A stretch of DNA of 64,000 bases, taken from contig NC_049904.1 of assembly GCF_001411555.2 (NCBI RefSeq), positions 25,681,370 through 25,745,369 of the forward strand, read 5' to 3'. Under the pieces are notes generated by a model. That model made no database searches. It was not told the origin of the DNA and was given only the letters and a program-made list of their open reading frames with translations. The translations under genes and the position numbers were made by a program. Numbering within the stretch: position 1 is the stretch's first letter; every line of letters begins with the position of its first letter. Origin of the DNA: Juglans regia. Taxonomy: Eukaryota; Streptophyta; Magnoliopsida; Fagales; Juglandaceae. Below, piece after piece: positions 34,891 to 44,842 of the stretch.

Positions 34891-35189
34891 TTTCTTTTAA
34901 CACATAATTTTTCCTTTTTGTCAAAAGTAGCATGATGACATTTTCTTTCTTCTTTATTTTTATCAGAATTATACTCATTATACAAAGAAATTAAATCAAT
35001 TTTAAAAATTTTATTTATCACAAATAATTAGTTGTGAATAATAGAAGCATCGGAGACATTTAAGAGGTCTTTTGTCTTCTTCTTTAACAACTTTATTTCT
35101 TTTAGATAAATCTATATTTTTAGTCGTATAATAAGCAGTGTTAACTTAACATGAGAGCCATTAATACTAGCAGCTCCTATTATTCTATA

Positions 35190-35675
35190 GGGTAGTAATA
35201 GCGTTAGTATCCTATTATTACTTATTTATTATTTATAGTTCATTTCAAGATTTTTATTTTTTTATTATTTTTTTAAATATTCTTTTAACATCATTAATTA
35301 TTAAGAAAAATTAAAAAAATATATAATTTTACTAATAGTCACTTTCTTAACCATTAAATAAAATAAAAAATTAAAAAAATCAAATATAAAATAAATAGTA
35401 AATGAGTAGTAGAGGGTAATAACATTATCATTTTTCTATACTATATATATATATGGATAGTGATAGGGTTACTATCCATTTAATACTTATAGTATATTTA
35501 TTTTTTTATCATTTTATTTTAAGTATTTTTTTAACATCTTTAATCATTAAGAAAAAATTAAAAATATATATAAATTTACTAATAGTCACTTTCTTAACCA
35601 TTAAGTAAAATTAAAAATTAAAAAAAATCAAATAAAAAAATAATAAATGAGTAATAGAAGAATAATAATTCTATC

Positions 35676-35690
<15 letters not shown>
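35190..35690. mobile_element. two adjacent MITEs of the GATAGGGTTACTA family
   Basis: Copies at about 35190-35445 and 35455-35690. The second opens GTGATAGGGTTACTATCC and its far end is GAATAATAATTCTATC, the inverse in decayed form. Both have partners in the other segmental copy (58480-58720 and 58735-58970), so they predate the duplication. Confidence 0.6.
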
Positions 35691-35707
<17 letters not shown>

Positions 35708-35747
35708 CCTTTAATTTAAAAGTGGCTATAAATAACGCGAACAGTAA

Positions 35748-36290
35748 GAGCATTCTCATTGGATTAGCTAAAAGCTAAATCCAATGAGAATTTAACTATT
35801 AGGTCATAAAATTGCTCACATTGAATTAGCTACAGTAAAGTCTAAACTAATTTTCAAATTTGGAACACACTATTCATTCATCAAATCATTTTTATATTAT
35901 TTCTTTCTCTCTCCTTTTAATATTAATTATTTATCTCTCCATTTTAAATGACAATTGAAAAAACATAATTAGAATACAATTACTAATTAATATATAATAT
36001 TATGAATAGTAAAATATGATAAAATAAAATAAATTCACAATTAAAAAAGTTAAAAAATTTTTAAAATTATTAATTACTCATTACTATATAATGAATAAAT
36101 AGATAATTCAATGTGAAAATTTGATATGAATAGTCAAAGTTAAATTCATCTTATATTATTTTATTGTCATATAATGAAAAAATGGCTATTTCAATGTAGA
36201 AATTTATGTGAATGTAATAGCTAAATGCTAAATTCATCTTACATTCATAAAAAATGTACTTTAACTTTAACTAATCCAATGAGAGTGCTC
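35748..36290. mobile_element. 543-bp Harbinger-type (Tourist-like) MITE
   Basis: Inverted ends of about 20 bases: left GAGCATTCTCATTGGATTAG and right CTAATCCAATGAGAGTGCTC. Flanked by TAA on both sides (35745-35747 and 36291-36293), the three-base duplication of PIF/Harbinger elements. Absent from the second segmental copy. Confidence 0.88.
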
Positions 36291-36293
36291 TAA

Positions 36294-36455
36294 CGAACAG
36301 TATACAGTGCTACAGTAATAAATAGTGTTGAACAATGTGAACAGTATGCAACATACTACAGTAATCAACAGTGCCGAAGAGTGTTACAGTAATGTGCTAC
36401 AGTGATGAACAGTGTTCGTGAATTGTATAAACAGTGCTAAACAGTAAAATAAAAT
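36294..36455. repeat. degenerate ACAGT short-repeat cluster
   Basis: Many near-copies of AACAGTGCTACAGTAAT and shorter AACAGT/TACAGT words lie in 160 bases, at irregular spacing. Not coding. Confidence 0.65.
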
Positions 36456-36480
36456 AATAGAATTTTGTTAAATATTTTTA

Positions 36481-36653
36481 GAGTAATACTATATACAGTC
36501 ATGTAATACGCAAACGCTGTGCAGTCGCTTTGAAAAATTATGGAGTCTATTATTAAAGAATTAATTTATTTTCATGTGGGTCTAATATTTATTCACTTTT
36601 TTCAAAGTGACTGCACGGCGCTTGCACGCTCACGACTGCAATTATCATTTTTC
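36481..36653. mobile_element. 173-bp Mutator-type MITE
   Basis: Long inverted arms meet around a short centre: GCTGTGCAGTCGCTTTGAAAA on the left matches the inverse TTTTCAAAGTGACTGCACGG on the right. Flanked by ATATTTTTA (36472-36480 and 36654-36662). It has the same length as the element at 6845-7017, a 9-bp duplication and a similar GAGxAAT start. Confidence 0.85.
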
Positions 36654-37181
36654 ATATTTTTAAGAGAGTAAAATCATATAAATAATTAGAGTTTTTAATA
36701 TAATTTAAATCTCATAATATTCTTAATTAACTAAAATTATTTAGATAAAATGATTTGTTACCATTATAATATTTTTGGAGTTTTAAAAATAGAAAATACT
36801 TACTTTAATAATGAAAAAATGTGAATACAATATAGAAATAAAAGATTCTGTATTTTTTCAGTTCTCCTTGGGTCATTGAGTATTCTGGTTGAATTCTACA
36901 AAATTCAAATATTTTGCTAAGAAAATTATTGTAAAAATATCTAAAATCTTTTAATTTTCATATTACTTATATTACTGTAACGTTTTGTTATCATTATAAT
37001 GCTTGTTAAAATTTATTTTTCTGCTCATGTGTATTAAATTATTAACCAATTAATTTTTTTTAAAAAAACATATTATTTTTATACATCATATTCTTTTTTT
37101 AAACACATTATTTTTAATTAGATAAATAGATAAACTTGCTCTGCACATTATATAATCGTTAGTGTTATATATATATATATA

Positions 37182-37412
37182 GGAAATTGCTTCTCCGTGG
37201 TCACCGAAGGTGGCCACCGAATGCATTTTTTATTTTTATTTATTTTACTTAATTGTTAAGTAATTATTTTAAAATGAATATATATTTTTTATTTTTTAAA
37301 AAGAAATATTTAATAAATTTAAAAAATATATTTGAAAAAAAAAAAAAAAAGATAAAATTTTTGCATGTTCGGTGGTGATTTCGGTGGACTCCCTCTGTGG
37401 GAGTAGCACCGT

Positions 37413-37414
<2 letters not shown>
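37182..37414. mobile_element. 233-bp foldback MITE in a TA-rich target
   Basis: Left arm GTCACCGAAGGTGGCCACCG, right arm the imperfect inverse CGGTGGTGATTTCGGTGGA; ends GGAAATTGCT and AGCACCGTCC are inverses with mismatches. It sits inside an ATATATATA run, so a 9-bp duplication is possible but cannot be proven. Absent from the second segmental copy. Confidence 0.7.
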
Positions 37415-37459
<45 letters not shown>

Positions 37460-37475
37460 CGTGTGTGTGTGTGTG
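37415..37475. repeat. compound (AT)n(GT)n microsatellite
   Basis: About 20 AT units followed by GTGTGTGT. Confidence 0.9.
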
Positions 37476-38710
37476 AAGTTAATGCTTAGTCATGACTCAT
37501 GGCATACTTGCACATGCATGATAAACCTTCGAAACGAGTGGCCGAAACATCTTATCTTCAATTAATAGTACTGATAGAGACTTGGTCTCGGGCAACGTCG
37601 TGGCCTGAAACTAAGCATGATCCTTATTATATATGAGAAAAGCTTGTATGCGGCTCATAGTTGACCGCTACAGTATACCATTGAGAAGAAAAAAATTTAT
37701 TTTATTTTATTTATTTAATAATTAAATAATTTATTTTAAGTATATTAACGTATTTTTTTAATTTTTAAAAATATTTTAAAAAATTAAAAAATATAAAAAT
37801 AAATAAAAAATAATAATTAACGATATAAATGAACAATGCTACTTAAGTTATAGAGTAGCACTGCTCATTATATATTGTCATGGAATCAAGGTGCAAGCAA
37901 ACTTTAAGACTTTTGGTCAAGATTAATTAAGCTATGAACGAGTAGTACGTTTGGTTTTCTTTAGCTGTAAAAATTGGGAGGTATTATGAATATGTAAAAT
38001 TCAATTTGTTCATGGGTTTTAATATCTAATTTGTTGGCACATCTATTCGGCACGAATTAGAAATTACAAAATATAAATTAATAATATTTTTTTTATATAA
38101 ATGAACCTAACACATAGAATATTTAATTAGTGAAGTGAAGTGAAGTAGTATATGGTCACGATTCGAATTCAGAAGTACTTCTACTCTGATCACTCCATGT
38201 GAAATAATTAATTGTCTCATAAATTTAAGCCGATCGATAAATTATAAGATATTTTGTATTTATATAATTTAATAATGTAACGATAGAATATGATAAAGCA
38301 TTTGGTAATTATAAATGATCGAGTAAGTTGTTATATGGCGGTCCCCATGCAACTTCTTTTGTGTGTGTGTATGTATATATATATATATACTAGCGGTGAC
38401 TAACGTGCAAAGCACGTTTGCCATGTCCGCTTAATTGAGAAAATAAATAAATAATAATTTTTAATATTAAAATAATTTAATATATATGAATAAAATTATT
38501 ATTTATTTATATTCATCATTTATTATGGAATTTAGATTATATTCAGTAATTTATTAAATTATATTCATCATCTATTAAAAATATTCAGTAAAACTTTATC
38601 ATTTATTTAATGATGAAAAAATAATATTTTATAAATTAAAATTGATTTTAAGTGTATGATATAATATTATTCTCTTAAAAATATTCAGTAAAATTTTATC
38701 TTTTATTTAA

Positions 38711-39615
38711 TGATGAAAAATTAATATTTTATAAATTAAAGTTAATTTTAAGTGTATGGTAAAATATTTATATTTTAGTTATTTGTTTTATGTTAGTTTA
38801 AATCAATATTTAAACTTCTATCGTTAGATTAAATCTGAAGAATAAAGATGAAGGGTTGTAATTTAAAACCTAAAAACTAACATTTTCCCCACGCACGTTT
38901 GTCTAATTTCTTAAAAATATTTAATAAAATTTTATTATTTTTTTAATTTATTTCAATATTTTTAATTAAATTAATATTTATGTATATTTTAATCAGTATT
39001 TTAATTTTTTATTGTTAAATCATTTTGAAGATCCCAAAATGAAAGAAGTGAATAAATTCCTATAATGATGAAAAATTAATATTTTATAAATTAAAGTTAA
39101 TTTTAAGTGTATGGTAAAATATTTATATTTTAGTTATTTGTTTTATGTTAGTTTAAATCAATATTTAAACTTCTATCGTTAGATTAAATCTGAAGAATAA
39201 AGATGAAGGGTTGTAATTTAAAACCTAAAAACTAACATTTTCCCGTGCACGTTTGTCTAATTTAATTAATTAAGAATATTATCATATTTAAATTATGTTA
39301 AAATTTTAATTATTTACATAATTTTAATGTCTTAAAAATATTTAGTAAAATTTTATTATTGTTTACATTTTATTATTTAGTAAATTAGTTTAAATTAATG
39401 TTTAAATTTCTATTGTTAGATCAAATCTAAAAATTTAAAATGTAGAATTGAAATTAATTTCTTAAAAATATTTAATAAAATTTTATTATTTATTTAATTT
39501 ATTTCAATATTTTTAATTAAATTAATATTTATGTATATTTTAATCAGTATTTTAATTTTTTATTGTTAAATCATTTTGAAGATCCCAAAATGAAAGAAGT
39601 GAATAAATTCCTATA
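38711..39615. repeat. direct duplication inside the Helitron
   Basis: The block 38711-39063 recurs as 39065-39262 plus 39463-39615, split by about 200 bases. Landmark words TGAAGGGTTGTAATTTAAAA and TTTTGAAGATCCCAAAATG occur in both. Confidence 0.85.
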
Positions 39616-40370
39616 TATTTTCTTTTCTCCCACACTTTTCCCTCCCCTCTCTCTCTCCTCCCTCGGCTCACGCGTACGCGGTACGCTGCCTCTCCTCCCA
39701 GCCGAATCTTCGTCTGCCCAGCCCGACGCCGCCGTGCGTCGGTGAGCCTCACCGCCTCTTCCACCGGCACCACCTCACTCCGGCGAGTCTTCCCACACCG
39801 GTCTCCCTCTCTCACGCTCTCTCTTCCTCTCTCTCGGCTGTGCACAGCGCGAATGGGTTTGATACTGCTGCGCCGCCGTACGCCATCCTCCGGCGCCACC
39901 ACCTCCATGGTAGTCTCGTCTCCCACCGGCCATCCCCCTCCAGCGAGCTCGGCCTCCATCTCCGTGCCGTTTGCTCCCACGAACGCCCATATCCTCCGGC
40001 CTCACGGACGCCCATATCTCCTTGTGGTATTTTTGTTTTGTCTCTGTGGTTTTCGTTCGAGGATGCAGAGAGGGACGAGATTTGCGGTTTTGTGATTTTG
40101 CTTTGTGGTGATTTTGTTAATTTGTGGTATTTTTGTGAAGATTTTACGATGATTTTATGATTTTACCGTGTATTTTTGTGATGATTTTACGGAGGATTTG
40201 CTGTGGTTTTGCTTCGGTTTGTGATTTGTGATTTGTGATGTGACGAGATTTGTGATTTTCCCGTGTGATTTTGCGATTTTTCCGTGTGATTTTGCGATTT
40301 TGCCGTGTGAGAGAGGACGCGGTTTTGCGGTTTTGGACGGCACTATTCACTCCTGTTCATCTTTATACAC
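39600..40370. other. GC-rich Helitron cargo, no recognised gene
   Basis: Composition jumps from very AT-rich to CCG/CTC-rich (39640-40000), then to a GTGATTTTGCGATTTT-type simple repeat (40050-40340). Open frames exist on both strands (for example 39742-40095 plus, 39980-39552 minus) but are low-complexity Arg/Ser/Pro translations with no domain. It resembles a leader/first-exon region of a host gene; the source is unknown. Confidence 0.4.
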
Positions 40371-40433
40371 TCTTTTAAGATAAAGGAGATATATCTAACT
40401 TCATGAGCAAAAGAATATCATAAAGCAGCTGAT

Positions 40434-40575
40434 TCGTCACAAAGTGATAAAGTTTCAAAGTTGTCCATTATATTAAAAGCCATAATATTCGAACCAACTT
40501 TTTCATATATAAAACTTCATCACAAAGTAATTAACAACGTAAAGTTTCAATGTTGCTCAATGGGGAGTTCCTTTT
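40434..40575. repeat. conserved block H, truncated copy
   Basis: Contains AAAACTTCATCACAAAGTAA and GTTTCAATGTTGCTCAATG. Longer copies are at 48640-48865, 53475-53690 and 59485-59665; this copy lost its right part (present at 59546-59768). Confidence 0.75.
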
Positions 40576-40722
40576 TTTTTTTAAACTCTCTAGTTACTAT
40601 AAGAAAATTACTTATTTATAATGATAATGATTATTTATGATAAAACAGACTAGCTGGATATTTATAATTAGAGACTACTTTTAAATAATTTTTGAGAGAT
40701 TTTTTTTTTTAATTTACGAAGA

Positions 40723-40757
<35 letters not shown>

Positions 40758-41830
40758 CAAAACTGAAAAAACGTATTTATATTCAAGATGCATCTAACCT
40801 ACCATATATGCATGCCATTTAAATAGGCCCATGGATTATTAATTGCCCCCACAAGGCCAGAGCTCCTCTAGGTTACAATTATAGTTCTTTAATGTGAATT
40901 AAAAAAAATAAAAATTAATATTTGTAGTCATAGAATGTACAAAACGACATGTATTTATTTTTAAAAAATTGAATAAATATAGAATTTATATGAAAAAAAT
41001 TATTTTTTAAATAATAAAGCCAACTCTTTTTAAAAAAGAATGCACGACGTTTGCATAACTTATGATTGTATCTAGTATAAAAAAAATTGCATAAAGTAAT
41101 TAAATTTATCTCTTCTCATAATTATATTTGAGTTTATTTTTTTAAATGGTAATCAAATTCTAAACTTCTATTAAGATATTATGTTAAATTATTATTTATT
41201 CTAAAAATATAAATTACTAAAAAAATATTTTAATAATTTAATTTTTATATATTAAGGAATAGATAATTTCGTGCCAAATTAAGGAAAAAGAAAATGTAGG
41301 TTATAGTTTATATACAAAGACTAACTTAGGCCCAATTTAAATAGAAAAAATATTTCATCTTATCTCATATTACCTCATCATTATAATTTTCTTAAATTTT
41401 TATATAAAATATAATAAATAATTTAATTTTTTAAAATTTTAAAATAATAATAATATTAAAAAAATATTCTTATAATATATTTTTTAATTTTTAATTTTCA
41501 TCTCAATCTATTTTATTTCAATTAATAATACTTTAAAAAGACCTTAAAAAGTGAAGTCCACACCTAAGAAAAAGTGAAGTTGCGACCACTTTTTCACGAG
41601 ACTATAACATTGTTGCCACTTTAAAGGTGTACGGACATATGCTGTTGCCATGTAAGAGGGAATGCGTGCATGGCCCTTGCAATAGTGTAAAGGAATTATT
41701 CTATTCCTAATTCGAAAACTTAAACGATAAGATTCAATTTATAAGTTATGAATTAAAATATACTAAATAAATAATATATAAGGTAAAGGTCTCTTCTTCG
41801 TGATAGATCATCGCATGCAGTAGAAATACA

Positions 41831-41882
41831 ACGTGGGAAACCTGTGTGTTTTGTTTTCCGATCCATCCTGCATCTTTATATT
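41831..41882 (+). promoter_or_regulatory. gene A promoter: ACGTGG element and TATA box
   Basis: ACGTGG (41831-41836, within CAACGTGGGAAAC) and TTTATATT (41875-41882) precede the start codon at 41977. The same pair stands before gene B (60657 and 60695), and CAACGTGGGAAAC also occurs at 47861 upstream of relic 1. ACGTGG is the core of G-box/ABRE-type sites; a role here is inferred from conservation. Confidence 0.5.
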
Positions 41883-41976
41883 GGCAGTCACTGAGCATTC
41901 TGTTTCGCAGTTTCACTTTAGTGAAAGTAGAGTAGTAGTGTTGTTCCTGCAATCCTTTGGTTTCGAACATACAGCA

Positions 41977-42188
41977 ATGGGCGAAAAGGTTAGTAAATTT
42001 AGAGACATCTTTCGTTAACCCATTCTGCATTTCATTCATATTATGATCTCACCATTTATTATTCTTCGACCGTTACTTTTTTGGGTTTCTAGCTGATTTC
42101 ATTTTGTCGCAGATGATGATTATCAACAACTTTCTATTTGTTTTGTCAGAAAGTACTGTTCTATATATATATATGTTTTCTTGGCTGG

Positions 42189-42229
<41 letters not shown>

Positions 42230-42347
42230 GTATGGATTTAGAAATTCCGTACTGATCTTACAGGCCAGAGAAATGTATCTGAAGGCTGACCTGCAGTGCA
42301 TTAAATGCTACAACAAGGTGGAGAAAATTCTAAGTAAATTTCCTGGT

Positions 42348-42405
<58 letters not shown>

Positions 42406-42958
42406 GATGTTGTATATTATGCATTAATGTTGAGCTCTGTTATGAACAACAGAAATACATGACCAGAAATTTGACGAGGAGAAAGACTTGGTCACAATCA
42501 AAGTTGTATCCTGCCATCCTGAGAAGATTAGGAAGAAGATCATCTGCAAGGGTGGAGGTTGCATTCAGTTTGTTGAGAGAGGGCCTCCCGGGCCTCAAGG
42601 GATTCAAGGGATTCCCGGGCCTCAAGGGCCTGAAGGGATTCAAGGGCTTCCCGGGCCTCAAGGGATTCCCGGGCCTCAAGGGCCTGAAGGGATTCAAGGG
42701 CTGCCCGGGCCTCGAGGGATTCCCGGGCCTGTGGGGCTTAAGGGGCCTGAAGGGCCTCAGGGACCTCGAGGACCTCCAGGACCATGTTATATGGTAGGAC
42801 CGCCCGTTTATCCAGTTCCAGTCTGTACTTGTGGTTGCGGAGGGACACGCCCATGGTCGTGCAGGCAACCGTATCCTAGTGTTTGTCATATGCCTTGTAA
42901 TGTGAGCCGTTATGAGTACTGCAGTGAAGGAGATTCCACAGGATGCACAACCATGTAA
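41977..42958 (+). CDS. gene A: Pi21-like HMA-domain protein with collagen-like Gly-X-Y tract
   Basis: Exons 41977-41988, 42264-42345 and 42453-42958 (GT-AG introns) join in frame to 199 aa. Residues 8-74 form a heavy-metal-associated (HMA) domain: LQCIKC gives the metal-binding Cys pair (16, 19), followed by [13 protein letters not shown] and [11 protein letters not shown]. Residues 75-143 are 23 uninterrupted Gly-X-Y triplets, including [18 protein letters not shown] twice. A Cys-rich tail ([20 protein letters not shown]) ends in CTTM, a CaaX-type prenylation signal as in HIPP proteins. HMA plus proline-rich tail is the layout of rice Pi21, where loss of function gives blast resistance; the collagen-like form is unusual. 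The four-codon first exon is supported by the same structure in gene B; an alternative start is the ATG at 42273. A CT/AT microsatellite follows the exon 2 donor. Function here is unknown. Confidence 0.85.
42581..42787 (+). repeat. collagen-like repeat tract of gene A with 54-bp units
   Basis: 207 bases encode 23 Gly-X-Y triplets. Inside it a 54-bp (18-residue) unit occurs twice in tandem with two or three base changes. The DNA repeats GGGCCTCAAGGG and GGGATTCAAGGG words, which also gives repetitive translations in the other frames. Confidence 0.92.
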
Positions 42959-43488
42959 ACGTAAGCTGGTCATCATCATGTCTCCTACAATATTAAAATA
43001 ATTTATGTGTTCCCGCGTACGTACGTGTTATATAAGAGACATATTAATATTACCCATGAAATCTTGTACGTCCATTTAATGATTTGAATTATGTATATGA
43101 TTGATCTTTACTATATATTGATCTCTTGCTGCATATTTATCTCTAAACCTTTTAGGTTTGGTACTGTCGTTGCAAACCTCCATGCTGATTTATTCAAGTT
43201 TACAGTGCTCTGCATGCCTCAGTAATTTACATGAGAATTGTTGAGGATTTTTCGTGCACATGAGACATTAATATAATTTGTTGGGTATTTGTGAATTAAT
43301 GAGAAGTTAAATTCTCAATCAATTTCATTTATCAGATTTCTCACTTTAATTTACTTGGTCATGAGAATGTATACACATATTTTTTAATTTGGTGGAAATT
43401 AGTCACTCAACTCGACTAGTACTACTTCTAGATCGAGAAGAAGTCAACATTCGATACAGTGTAAAAGGATATGGTTTCTCACCAGGTA

Positions 43489-44777
43489 TGACATCCAGCA
43501 CATGGCTCAAATCCATCCCTTACAACCTCAACGCCCAAGCCACCAGCCTGGGCCATGCAGAGCCAATGCCCAGGCCCCCTGCCTGGGCCATGCAGCACGC
43601 ACGCATGGCTCAAGTCCATTAGCAGGCCTTGCATGGCACCATGCCATGCCCACTAACAGGCCTTTGCATGGCCCTATGCCATGCTCATTAGTAAGCCATG
43701 TCGTGCCCACTAGCCATGGACCAGACCAGCCCAATCGAAGACCATGCACCATCCTAGCTCACCCATGGGCTCATGCATGTCACATGCCAACTTGACCCAT
43801 GCCAACTATTGTATTGCTTTCTTATTTATTTTTATTTATTTATTTTCCAATAGACCTTTTGGGAGTTTCCACTTTATAAACTTTATAAATAGGACCCTTA
43901 GGCATTTCTTTTACATCTTTTGACAATTTTTCATTGTAGATGGCTATTGTTCTTGAGATCATTATTTCGGTGCTTAGCACTTGAGCTCTTTGGGGTGCAA
44001 TTCGTGAATTCTTTAAGACAGAATCACACTTTACAATTCGTGAATAAGTGTGATTCATTTATCAATATATGAGGTTTCATTTCATCTTTGTGCAATTCGT
44101 GAATCAAAGTTGATTGGTTTATCTTTGTGTTCATTCAAGTTCTTGAGTGTTCATTCATTGTTCTTCATGTTCATCCATTGCATTGCTCATTCAATCCATC
44201 CATACCCCTAATTCTCGACCACTAGAGTGTTTGTCTTACCTTTCCATATTTGATTTCTTCCATCCCTTTTGCCCTAGATGAAATACACTTATCATATTCG
44301 GCTACCACAAATATTTCCTTATTCCATTTTGCCCTGGTCGAAGTCTTCCATTTTACCATATTAGCCCATAGCTGAATTCCCTTTCTTTCCTAGATAGATT
44401 CCTTCCATGTAGGAATCTCACCATATCCATTCTCAATCGTGCAACCCTAACCAATCCCCAATTCTCGCCAACCCTAATCCATTCCCATAGTCCACTGCAA
44501 CCCTAGTTACCTCTTACCTGAAACCCTAACCTCACTTCATCCCATCAACCCTAGCCTTCATCTATCTTGGCGCCACCCTCAACGACAATTCATTAGCCGT
44601 TCCACATTGTTTTGCCTCCATTAATTACTCAATTTACCCAATTCTATCATCATCACCATCACTCCATTGCCACAGAAGTTGAAACCTAAGCAAGTTGGCA
44701 AGTTCACTCAGTCATCATTCTCACCAAGGCGAGCTCGTGGTCTTTAGTGTATAGGGACAAGACCCGGGTCCCTAACA
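43489..44777 (+). mobile_element. probable LTR (1.29 kb) of an unclassified retroelement
   Basis: TG...CA unit from TGACATCCAGCACATGG to GTCCCTAACA, followed within two bases by CTAAGTCAGAGC, similar in its last seven bases to the initiator-tRNA-Met primer site. It has a TATA-like box (TTTATAAATAGGA, about 43881), a leader-like downstream part and a CATGG/GCATGCC-rich front (43500-43790). There is no partner LTR or coding region, and no clear target duplication, so this could be a fragment. Confidence 0.45.
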
Positions 44778-44842
44778 CCTAAGTCAGAGCATAAGATTTT
44801 GATATAAGTACTGCACTATGTCTCGACAAGCACAACAAATTT

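Larger units (their letters stand above)
38390..40389 (-). mobile_element. non-autonomous Helitron, 2,000 bp
   Basis: Read on the minus strand the element starts TCTCCTTTATC (40389 leftwards) and ends ...AACGTGC-TTT-GCACGTT, eight bases, then CTAG (38393-38390). That is the Helitron signature: 5' TC, 3' hairpin (7-bp perfect stem) a few bases from CTRR. It lies between host A and T with no target duplication (T at 40390, A at 38389), and the second segmental copy lacks it at about 59330-59350. No Rep/helicase is encoded. The GC-rich part 39600-40370 may be captured host DNA. Confidence 0.82.
33914..43460. repeat. segmental duplication, copy 1 (carries gene A)
   Basis: Aligns in the same order and orientation with 57985-62190: 33914-34136 with 57982-58194, 34891-35700 with 58186-58985, 37476-37670 with 58995-59192, 38135-38365 with 59195-59330, 40390-40575 with 59350-59545, and 40600-43460 with 59790-62190. 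The large gaps in the second copy are mostly insertions private to this copy. Confidence 0.9.

Noticed and set aside
39742..40095. A 117-codon plus-strand frame in the Helitron cargo
   Set aside because: Low-complexity Ser/Pro/Arg translation overlapped by equally long frames on both strands; no domain.
42138..42407. Frame with runs of Ile-Tyr and Ser-Leu; similar at 60979-61251
   Set aside because: It is translated AT and CT microsatellite from the introns; only the exon 2 part inside it is coding.
42459..42797. A second plus-strand Gly-rich frame through the collagen tract of gene A, and a long Arg/Pro-rich minus-strand frame
   Set aside because: Repeat DNA with a nine-base period stays open in several frames. 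Only the frame that joins exons 1-3 into an HMA domain and a Cys tail is supported.
43502..43795. His/Pro-rich frame in the CATGG-repeat area
   Set aside because: Explained by short GCATGGC-type DNA repeats in the front of a probable LTR.
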